Below are positions 27,061 through 32,815 of a DNA stretch of 45,536 bases, piece by piece (positions within the stretch are counted from its first letter, which is position 1; each line of letters opens with the position of its first letter). The stretch lies in contig VGXV01000029.1 of assembly GCA_016873165.1 (NCBI GenBank), positions 1-45,536 on the forward strand, in the 5' to 3' direction. A program made the position numbers and the translations under genes. Source of the stretch: Planctomycetota bacterium (GTDB lineage Bacteria > Planctomycetota > Brocadiia > Brocadiales > Brocadiaceae). A model generated the notes under the pieces. It did not search any database, was not told where the DNA came from, and was given only the letters and a program-made list of their open reading frames with translations.

Positions 27061-28296
27061 ATGATCTCAGAAAATCATATCACAGTTATTGAGAAAGGGA
27101 CTGATGCTTGGAATTCATGGAGAGATAAAAATCCCCACATCAAGCCACTCCTTAGAGGCGAACGCCTCGGAGATTTACACGCTTCCGGAGTTAACTTTAG
27201 AGACACTGATTTGTCTAATGCATCCATGGAAGGAGCTAATCTAATTGAGGCTGATTTAAGCAATTCAAATCTGTTTCATGCTGACCTGGGCGGAGCCAAT
27301 CTTCTAAGGGCAAAATTGATTAATGCAAATTTGCAGAAAACTTACTTTTGTAATCGCTACAAGAGTACGATATACGGCTTGGAAACTCACGAAAATGTAA
27401 TCTCTTATGAGCATTATCGCTCCGCAAGTTTACGAGAAGCAAACCTTAGCAATGCCGACTTAAGTGAAGCTGATCTTTGTCATGTAGATTTAACAGATGC
27501 GAACCTAAGTGGTGCGACACTATTTCGAACTAATCTCAGCGGTGCAAATCTGACAAAGACAAACCTTTCAGGTGCGAAACTCATTGAGGCTGATATTAGT
27601 AATGCCATATTATATTCCGTAAATCTTCAAGATACGACTCTTACAAATTGCAGAATTCACGGTATTTCAGCGTGGAAACTAGATATTACTAAAACGGTTC
27701 AAACAAGTCTCATCATCACAGACAAAGATGAACCAGAAATATCAGTGGATAATCTGGAAGTAGCACAGTTTATTTATCTCCTTCTTCATAATAAGAAAAT
27801 ACGTGATGTAATCGATACTGTTGCTAATAAAGCCGTTCTTATCCTAGGCCGCTTCACTCCCCAAAGAAAATTGATTTTAGACGCCATTAAAGAATTCCTG
27901 CGCAATCATAACTACGTTCCTATATTATTTGACTTTGAAAGATCCCCCAGAAGAGACGCACTTGAAACCATAACAACACTTGCTGGTTTATCCAAATTTG
28001 TTATTGCTGATTTTTCAGAACCTATGTCAACCCCATTAGAGGCCCATGCGATTATTCCTAACCTTATGATCCCATTTGTGCCAATTATTAAGGAAGGTGA
28101 AAAAATATTCTCAATGTTTACCGATTTGAAGATGAAATATGATTGGGTATTAGAACCTATAAGTTATAACAGTAAAGAAGACCTTTTAGAATACTTCGAA
28201 AAAGGTATTTTAGAAAGAGCGGAAAACAAATTCTGTAAAATTCGAGAGAAAAGATTATCAGCTCAAAGAGATCCGATAAGAATGAGAGAAATCTAA
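27061..28296 (+). CDS. Cassette gene: pentapeptide-repeat protein with C-terminal Rossmann/TIR-like domain
   Basis: 411 residues. After WNSWRDKNPHIKPLLRGERL, residues about 38-200 are pentapeptide repeats of the A(D/N)LXX type (GANLIEADLSNSNLFHADLGG, ASLREANLSNADLSEADL), which form a right-handed quadrilateral beta-helix. Residues about 256-365 (KAVLILGRFTPQRKLILDAIKEFLRNHNYVPILFDF, SKFVIADFSEPMSTPLEAHAIIP) look like a Rossmann-type module similar to the TIR/nucleotide-binding domains that accompany pentapeptide repeats in many bacteria. It is cytoplasmic. It starts 41 nt after attC1, with no clear Shine-Dalgarno, as expected for the first gene of a cassette. A defence or NAD-related role is possible but unproved. 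Confidence 0.7.
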   Translation: MISENHITVIEKGTDAWNSWRDKNPHIKPLLRGERLGDLHASGVNFRDTDLSNASMEGANLIEADLSNSNLFHADLGGANLLRAKLINANLQKTYFCNRYKSTIYGLETHENVISYEHYRSASLREANLSNADLSEADLCHVDLTDANLSGATLFRTNLSGANLTKTNLSGAKLIEADISNAILYSVNLQDTTLTNCRIHGISAWKLDITKTVQTSLIITDKDEPEISVDNLEVAQFIYLLLHNKKIRDVIDTVANKAVLILGRFTPQRKLILDAIKEFLRNHNYVPILFDFERSPRRDALETITTLAGLSKFVIADFSEPMSTPLEAHAIIPNLMIPFVPIIKEGEKIFSMFTDLKMKYDWVLEPISYNSKEDLLEYFEKGILERAENKFCKIREKRLSAQRDPIRMREI

Positions 28297-28316
28297 CCAG
28301 AAGAAAATGATGCAGA

Positions 28317-28459
28317 ATAATAAGGACAGCGACTGTTTTATTTGTCAAGTATGTTATTCTATTTGACCAACACCTTGATTGCCTCAGGTTATTACTGGGT
28401 TTAACTTTCATTTAATCAGGCCTGCAATATGTCCTCGATTATTAAACGGCAATAAACAG
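28317..28459. repeat. Dispersed repeat B, copy 1
   Basis: A 143-bp segment starting ATAATAAGGACAGCGACTG and ending TAAACGGCAATAAACAG matches 32537-32679 with about two differences. It lies 20 nt after the pentapeptide gene and directly precedes the 545-bp transposon remnant. Near-identity suggests recent spread or gene conversion. Confidence 0.88.
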
Positions 28460-28476
28460 AAACCAGAAAAGACTTT

Positions 28477-29021
28477 GGGGTCAAACCTGATCTATTGACA
28501 TTGACCTGATTTGTTAACTTATCGACATGGCAAGACCGTTACGAATAGAATATCATGGCGCATGGTATCACTTCACCTCACGCGGTAACGAAAGAAACAG
28601 CATATTCAAAGATGACACCGATCGCGAAAAGTTTCTCGTTATATTAAAAGATAGTCTGGAAAAATACCTGGTGCAATTACATGGCTATGTTCTCATGGAA
28701 AACCATTTTCATCTTATCCTTCACACACCCGCAGGAAACCTTAATCGTTTTGAAGGTAAACAGGGACAGCGACTATTTATTTTCATAAAAATGGTAGCTG
28801 TCCCTATTATATAACGGGAGAAAATGCGGAAAGACGATTCCTTAAGGTTCCTCTATAACCAGTGCAATAAAACGCTCTCCGGCGAATAGTCATCTATGCA
28901 GGTAAAATGATTTACCTGAGTTGTAATCAATCCCCAATATATCCTTGTAATCAAAACTGTTAAATGTATAATCTTTTTAAAGGGAAAAACTCTTTATTGT
29001 CAATAGATTAGGTTTGACCCC
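28477..29021. mobile_element. 545-bp transposon remnant with 24-bp terminal inverted repeats
   Basis: The left end GGGGTCAAACCTGATCTATT (to TGACA at 28500) is repeated inverted at 28998-29021 (ending GGTTTGACCCC) with one mismatch in 24. Inside are the start of an HUH transposase gene (28527), the GGGACAGC hairpin (28763-28804) and the 3' half shared with dispersed repeat A. The element has inserted into, or displaced, the end of a cassette, because a broken cassette tail and attC2 follow. Copies of its right half occur at 551-713 and 26630-26840. HUH/Y1 elements normally lack inverted ends, so the ends may belong to a passive, trans-mobilised unit. Confidence 0.7.
28527..28814 (+). pseudogene. 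Truncated RAYT-type (Y1/HUH) transposase, N-terminal part
   Basis: The frame encodes MARPLRIEYHGAWYHFTSRGNERNSIF...HGYVLMENHFHLILHTPAGNL. This is the N-terminus of a long REP-associated tyrosine transposase, with the metal-binding HUH motif HFHLI intact. After NLNRF (about 28754) it runs into the repeat hairpin GGTAAACAGGGACAGC, and the rest of the catalytic domain, including the expected tyrosine, is missing. It is not functional. A decayed C-terminal part of a related gene is at 131-412. Confidence 0.8.
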
Positions 29022-29028
29022 ATGTTTC
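28817..29028. repeat. Dispersed repeat A, copy 3
   Basis: The second near-identical copy of the roughly 210-bp unit also found at 26630-26840, here as the right half of the 545-bp element. The two copies flank the pentapeptide cassette as direct repeats 2.2 kb apart, so homologous recombination between them would delete that cassette. Confidence 0.85.
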
Positions 29029-29029
29029 C

Positions 29030-29152
29030 GTTCGAACAAGGTCAGGCCAGATATCTCTCCATACGAACCTTTATGAAGCACTTTCTGAAGCTCATAAAGA
29101 GCCTCGAAATGATGAAGTTAGGGAAGCTCTTCAAAATATTAAAAAACATTGA
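29030..29152 (+). pseudogene. 3' remnant of a cassette gene
   Basis: An open frame of 40 codons ending TNLYEALSEAHKEPRNDEVREALQNIKKH with its TGA stop 1 nt before attC2. The helical, charged end and its position against attC mark it as the tail of a cassette gene whose 5' part was removed by the 545-bp element. The protein family is not recognisable. Confidence 0.45.
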
Positions 29153-29153
29153 T

Positions 29154-29285
29154 GCTAACAAGTCATTGCAGTGAACGAGTACCACAGGACACTTTTCAAA
29201 TGAGCGATGACTTTAGATTTGCAAATCGTCTATTTTGCTTTTTAACGTCTTACGGTGGTACTCGTCACTGAATTTTACGTTAGGC
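29154..29285 (+). other. attC recombination site 2
   Basis: 132 bp from GCTAACAAGTCATTGCAGTG to ...TTTTACGTTAGGC. The arms GCAGTGAACGAGTACCAC and GTGGTACTCGTCACTG are complementary with one extra unpaired base, an attC hallmark. R'' GCTAAC and R' GTTAGGC match the consensus. The large variable terminal loop is rich in A and T. Confidence 0.9.
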
Positions 29286-29295
29286 ATAAAATAAA

Positions 29296-30051
29296 ATGAA
29301 GAAGATAAGACCAAATACCTTAACCAATGCGCCTCTCCAGTGTGCTCCACAGAACGAAATTGGCGTTGTCTATCTTTTTGCCCATATTGCACGAAAAAAA
29401 CAATTTCGTATTGAAGAAATTCGACCGCAGTTTCCAGATTGCATAGCTTATCGCAGGAGTGGCGATCAGGAAAAGCTTGTCAGAATAGAATTTGAATTCC
29501 GATCAAGCAGTTTTAAAGCTCATGGCCACGATCCCACGAAATGTGACTGCATTGTGTGTTGGCATCATGACTGGCCTGAATGCCCGCTGGAAGTAATAGA
29601 ACTTAAAAAGGACTTTCATTCTGTCCCAAAGGTTTGGATTCAACCGGCGAGAAAAGATCAATGGCATTGGCTTGAAAATTCAAAGCGTGTCTCATGGGGT
29701 GTTTCTAAACGTGCCACTCTTGGCGATCTCCTCTTGATATATCGGTGTCGGCCAGAAAAGGCGATAAAGGAAATTTACACAGTTGTTGGAGAAAAAATCA
29801 GAGGAAAAGCAGATTGGCGTGAAGGTAACTGTTACGCAGCCACAATAGAGAGAATTTGCACTTTAGACGCTCCCCTCTTTTTTGAAGACTTCAAATCAAA
29901 TCGCATTCTCAAGACTGCGGGTTTTGTGCGCCGCAATTTTCAAGGAAATCTTCTTGTTTCAGAATATTGGCCTTACATCTATGAAATGATTGTTGAAAGA
30001 AATCCAAAAACATTAAAAATTCTGAATAATTACGAGCCATCAAAAATGTAA
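29296..30051 (+). CDS. Cassette gene: PD-(D/E)XK-like nuclease fused to an EVE domain
   Basis: 251 residues starting 10 nt after attC2. The N-terminal part (about 20-105) has a restriction-endonuclease-like core: FPDCIAYRR (Asp48) then LVRIEFEFRSSSF (Glu65, Glu67) and HGHDPTKCDCIVCWHHDW with a terminal VIELK. This is the PD...ExE pattern with Glu where Lys is usual. The C-terminal part (about 112-240) reads as an EVE/PUA-like modified-base-binding domain: VWIQPARKDQWHWLENSKRVSWGVSKRATLGDLLLIYRC, WREGNCYAATIERI, VRRNFQGNLLVSEYWPYIYEMI. EVE-nuclease fusions act as modification-dependent (type IV-like) restriction factors, so anti-phage defence is likely. The protein is cytoplasmic. No Shine-Dalgarno is visible. 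Confidence 0.7.
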   Translation: MKKIRPNTLTNAPLQCAPQNEIGVVYLFAHIARKKQFRIEEIRPQFPDCIAYRRSGDQEKLVRIEFEFRSSSFKAHGHDPTKCDCIVCWHHDWPECPLEVIELKKDFHSVPKVWIQPARKDQWHWLENSKRVSWGVSKRATLGDLLLIYRCRPEKAIKEIYTVVGEKIRGKADWREGNCYAATIERICTLDAPLFFEDFKSNRILKTAGFVRRNFQGNLLVSEYWPYIYEMIVERNPKTLKILNNYEPSKM

Positions 30052-30113
30052 AAAACCTTGACAAATAAGAGGCTATAGATAAGAATTAGAAGCAGTTTGA
30101 AAAGGAGGTTTTT

Positions 30114-30305
30114 GTGGATAACGTTTTATTAAAAGACGGCGAAAAATACGGCGGCCAGTATGTAGCAACAAGGTCATTTAAGGACAGGAGGGTTGTCAGT
30201 CATGGCAGCGATCCGAGCAAGGTTTTTAATGATGCGAGGGAAAAGGGTGTAAAAGCACCGGTAGTCTTTTATGTCCCCAAAAAGGGTATGGTGCAAATAT
30301 ACTGA
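30114..30305 (+). CDS. Cassette gene: DUF5678-type small protein
   Basis: 63 residues, starting at a GTG with a strong AAAGGAGG Shine-Dalgarno 6 nt upstream. The sequence YGGQYVATRSFKDRRVVSHGSDPSKVFNDAREKGVKAPVVFYVPKKG fits DUF5678, a small alpha/beta family of unknown function. Its stop TGA overlaps by one base the ATG of the aspartic-protease-like gene downstream (TGATG), so translation is coupled. DUF5678 genes commonly precede a retropepsin-like gene. Because no attC lies between this pair and the EVE gene, all three belong to one cassette. A TTGACA at 30058 could be part of an internal promoter, but its -10 is weak. Confidence 0.7.
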   Translation: MDNVLLKDGEKYGGQYVATRSFKDRRVVSHGSDPSKVFNDAREKGVKAPVVFYVPKKGMVQIY

Positions 30306-30766
30306 TGCCGCTCAAGGACTGTCCATTTCTTAAACTCAGCAAAGAAGATATTCCACGGCCTCTCCTTCCCATAAACATAATCAATCCACATACCGGGCTT
30401 TCATACGCCACTTTTGGCATCATAGACACTGGCGCAGATGAATGTGCAATCCCTGCCAGTATCGCCTCAATATTGGGACACAACCTGCAATCAGGTTCTA
30501 CAAAGATAATAGGCACAGGAAATGGAGAAACTATTGCATTTGTCCATACAACAAAATTTGAAATATACGATCCTTTGTCCTTTAAACTCACATATACAAT
30601 TCAGGATACCCCAATTGACTTTATGCCTAATCTACATGTCGTTCTTCTCGGTGTAAACAGCTTTCTCAGCAAGTTTGTCTTGAACATAGATTATCCAAGT
30701 AAAGTTTTTTCAATCAGTTCGCCCCAAAAAGCAATGAAAAAGAAGTCAAGAGGGATAAAGTTATAA
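30305..30766 (+). CDS. Cassette gene: retropepsin-like aspartic protease
   Basis: 153 residues with the single-lobe aspartyl protease signature FGIIDTGADECAIPASIASILG (Asp41-Thr-Gly), followed by the family's GTGNGETIAFVHTTKFEI and the second conserved hydrophobic-Gly segment NLHVVLLGVNSFLSKFVLNIDY. As in viral retropepsins it would need to dimerise to form an active site. It has no signal peptide, so it is cytoplasmic. The start overlaps the DUF5678 gene. In other genomes this pair is often found in small mobile, toxin-antitoxin-like loci; the substrate is unknown. The attC3 site begins 6 nt after the stop. Confidence 0.75.
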   Translation: MPLKDCPFLKLSKEDIPRPLLPINIINPHTGLSYATFGIIDTGADECAIPASIASILGHNLQSGSTKIIGTGNGETIAFVHTTKFEIYDPLSFKLTYTIQDTPIDFMPNLHVVLLGVNSFLSKFVLNIDYPSKVFSISSPQKAMKKKSRGIKL

Positions 30767-30772
30767 AGGTAT

Positions 30773-30870
30773 GCCTAACAAGCCGCTCCACATTGACGCT
30801 TTTCTGTCATGCGGCTTGCAAAGGCCTGCAAGCCGCACGCCAGAAGCGCAAGTGAGCTTGGTCGTTAACT
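30773..30870 (+). other. attC recombination site 3
   Basis: 98 bp from GCCTAACAAGCCGCTCCACA to ...GAGCTTGGTCGTTAACT. R'' GCCTAAC and R' GTTAACT are canonical. The terminal stem ATGCGGCTTGC/GCAAGCCGCAC is long and strong, and the outer arms pair with mismatches and bulges. The R' side is followed by CTCAATAAAT, also seen after attC4. Confidence 0.9.
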
Positions 30871-30879
30871 CAATAAATC

Positions 30880-31803
30880 ATGAAGCTACTTGATCCTAAT
30901 ATTGCGGCACCAGACATTCGGTACAATAATATTCAAAAGCCGATAGGGTGTAATAACCCACCTGATTTGGCAATAAGGCATGTAAAAGAACTATATTCTT
31001 TAACTTCACACATATTGGACTCAGGGTTTAGAGAAAAAATAAAGCTTAACTTTGCCGCGTGTTATTCAGAGATGTATTTTGCCGCCTCTTTAATGGAGCG
31101 TTCTAAAATTGATGTTACACACCCGTCAGATGAAGGCGCAGATTTTTACTTAAAAAATCTTGATTGTTGGGCCGAAGTTGTAACTGCAACGGATGGTAAG
31201 GAGGGAAATCCAAACACAATTCCTCAGCCAAAATTTAACGAAGTACAAAGCTACCCAGAAGAACAGCTTGTATTACGTCTCAGTAGCGTTTTTTGTGATA
31301 AAGCAAAAAAATTAAAGGAAGAAGACATTAAAAAAGGCCGAATCGATGAAAATCAGCCTATTATTATTTGTATTTCAGGTGGTTGGTTGACTGAAAGACT
31401 CCCTATGCACCCTGAAGGTGGTTATCCCGTCATCGCTAAAACCCTATTGCCTATAGGTGACTTCGTGCTGTGGATAAATACAAAAACGAATACGATTACA
31501 TCACATGAATATAAATACCGAGAGGGCATGAGTAAAAAAACTAACGCTGGTCAAAAAATGATATCAACTGATTTTTTTCTTAACGCAGAATTTAATCATA
31601 TAAATGCAGTTGTATATTCTTGGGCTAATGCAGCAAACCCTATTGAAAGAAGCAAATGGGGCTGTGATTTTTACACTGTGCATAATCCGTTTGCTAAAAA
31701 CAAGCTACCATTAGGTTTCATAAGGTGCGGGATTGAATATCCTGTTACAGCGAATGAGAAATCATTCACTATGGATCCACCAATTGACCATGAACGGAGT
31801 TAA
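30880..31803 (+). CDS. Cassette gene: protein with PD-(D/E)XK-like segment
   Basis: 307 residues starting 10 nt after attC3 and ending at the TAA inside the R'' box of attC4, a textbook one-gene cassette. I do not recognise the full-length family. Residues 60-104 have the order expected of a PD-(D/E)XK nuclease core: a helix with Glu64 (ACYSEMYFAASLMERSKI), then GADFYLKNLDCWAEVVTA with Asp88 and Glu99. The lysine position is occupied by Val/Thr, so catalysis is uncertain. The C-terminal half (IIICISGGWLTERL, INAVVYSWANAANP, GCDFYTVHNPFAKNKLPLGF) looks alpha/beta. There is no signal peptide. It may be a restriction-type or degenerate nuclease. Confidence 0.6.
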   Translation: MKLLDPNIAAPDIRYNNIQKPIGCNNPPDLAIRHVKELYSLTSHILDSGFREKIKLNFAACYSEMYFAASLMERSKIDVTHPSDEGADFYLKNLDCWAEVVTATDGKEGNPNTIPQPKFNEVQSYPEEQLVLRLSSVFCDKAKKLKEEDIKKGRIDENQPIIICISGGWLTERLPMHPEGGYPVIAKTLLPIGDFVLWINTKTNTITSHEYKYREGMSKKTNAGQKMISTDFFLNAEFNHINAVVYSWANAANPIERSKWGCDFYTVHNPFAKNKLPLGFIRCGIEYPVTANEKSFTMDPPIDHERS

Positions 31804-31855
31804 CAATCGCATTCAGCCGACGCAAAAAGCGCGCGGCTGATGCTTGTCGTTATGC
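31798..31855 (+). other. attC recombination site 4
   Basis: 58 bp from AGTTAACAATCGCATTCAGC to ...GCTTGTCGTTATGC. The inner arms CGCATTCAGCCG/CGGCTGATGC pair well, as in short attC sites. The R' box GTTATGC deviates from GTTRRRY at one position. It contains the stop codon of the preceding cassette gene. Confidence 0.85.
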
Positions 31856-31869
31856 CTCAATAAATATAT

Positions 31870-31898
31870 TTGACAAGTTTATATGTGAGTTGTACAAT
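31870..31898 (+). promoter_or_regulatory. Strong sigma-70-type promoter for a leaderless toxin-antitoxin transcript
   Basis: TTGACA (31870-31875), a 17-nt spacer and TACAAT (31893-31898) are near consensus. The expected start of transcription, 6-7 nt after the -10 box, coincides with the ATG at 31905, and no Shine-Dalgarno exists, so the mRNA is probably leaderless. Confidence 0.7.
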
Positions 31899-31904
31899 TA
31901 GCAC

Positions 31905-32294
31905 ATGGAAATTGTAGCCGATGCAAGCGTATTCCTCGCTGTTATCCTCAACGAAGATGACCGTGATTGGGTTATTCATAAAACCACAGGAAAAGGCATT
32001 GTTTCTCCTGAAGTTCTGCCCTATGAAATTGGCAATGCATTAATCGCCATGAAAAGAAAAGGACGTCTCCATGACCGAGAAATCCTTCGGGCATTCGATC
32101 TATCGCAGAGAATAGCGGTCAATCTGGTTTCGGTAAATATTCATGAGGCGGTAAAAATGGCTATGCGCTTCAATATATATGCCTATGATGCGTACTATCT
32201 GCAGTGCTCCATAGAAAATAAATCGCCGCTCATTAGTCTTGATAATCGCATGTGCGATATTGCAGGAAATATTGGAATAAAGGTAGTGAGGTAA
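31905..32294 (+). CDS. PIN-domain toxin (VapC-like)
   Basis: 129 residues forming one PIN ribonuclease domain: EIVADASVFLAVILNEDD (Asp6), PEVLPYEIGNALIAM (Glu41), FNIYAYDAYYLQCSI (Asp95) and PLISLDNRMC (Asp113) supply the four acidic residues that bind Mg. VapC-type toxins usually cleave tRNA or rRNA and are neutralised by an antitoxin. The predicted antitoxin gene follows 3 nt downstream, so the toxin comes first, the reverse of the usual order. It lies directly after attC4 with a promoter of its own, as toxin-antitoxin cassettes typically do to stabilise integron arrays. Confidence 0.85.
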   Translation: MEIVADASVFLAVILNEDDRDWVIHKTTGKGIVSPEVLPYEIGNALIAMKRKGRLHDREILRAFDLSQRIAVNLVSVNIHEAVKMAMRFNIYAYDAYYLQCSIENKSPLISLDNRMCDIAGNIGIKVVR

Positions 32295-32297
32295 ATT

Positions 32298-32519
32298 ATG
32301 AAAATTTATACTTATTCACAAGCTCGTGAGAAACTTGCAGATATTCTTGAAGAGTCCAAAAACGAAGAGATTGTCATTCGTCGCCGCAAGGGCGATATGT
32401 TTTCCATTGCGCCGAAATCACCCTCTCGCCGTTCCCCCTTTGACGTGCCGGGCTTGAGCAAAAAGATTTCTCGCAAAGAAATATTAGAGGCTTTACGAGA
32501 ATCCAGAGAACGGGCATAA
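32298..32519 (+). CDS. Phd/YefM-type antitoxin
   Basis: 73 residues starting MKIYTYSQAREKLADILEESKNEEIVIRRRKGDMFSIAP, the Phd/YefM DNA-binding fold (beta-hairpin plus helix). A C-terminal, probably disordered toxin-binding tail follows (LSKKISRKEILEALRESRERA). It starts 3 nt after the PIN toxin stop, so the genes are co-transcribed from the 31870 promoter. Antitoxins of this family repress their own operon, but no palindromic operator is obvious near the promoter. Pairing of a Phd-type antitoxin with a PIN toxin is common. Downstream lies dispersed repeat B instead of an attC site. Confidence 0.82.
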   Translation: MKIYTYSQAREKLADILEESKNEEIVIRRRKGDMFSIAPKSPSRRSPFDVPGLSKKISRKEILEALRESRERA

Positions 32520-32536
32520 CAAAACAATCCAGGAGG

Positions 32537-32679
32537 ATAATAAGGACAGCGACTGTTTTATTTGTCAAGTATGTTATTCTATTTGACCAACACCTTGATT
32601 GCCTCAGGTTATTACTGGGTTTAACTTGCATTTAATCAGGCCTGCAATATGTCCTCGATTATTAAACGACAATAAACAG
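32537..32679. repeat. Dispersed repeat B, copy 2
   Basis: Nearly identical (about two differences in 143 bp) to 28317-28459, and like it begins about 20 nt after a cassette gene stop. It forms the right edge of the array, where an attC would be expected. From 32680 to the mtnP stop I see no gene. Confidence 0.88.
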
Positions 32680-32815
32680 GAACGAGTAAACTTTGAAAGA
32701 CAGGAGATAGCGCCTAACCGAAACAATTTTACATTTTTCTTTGCAAAAGAAAGTTTTGGGGAATATCCTTTCCAGGCATTAAATGGTCGATTGAAAGATA
32801 CAATCGGTATCAATA

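Noticed and set aside
32712-32718. A fifth attC after the toxin-antitoxin pair
   Set aside because: GCCTAAC is present, but no inverted GTTRRRY partner or complementary arms follow within 150 nt, so it is not a usable attC site.
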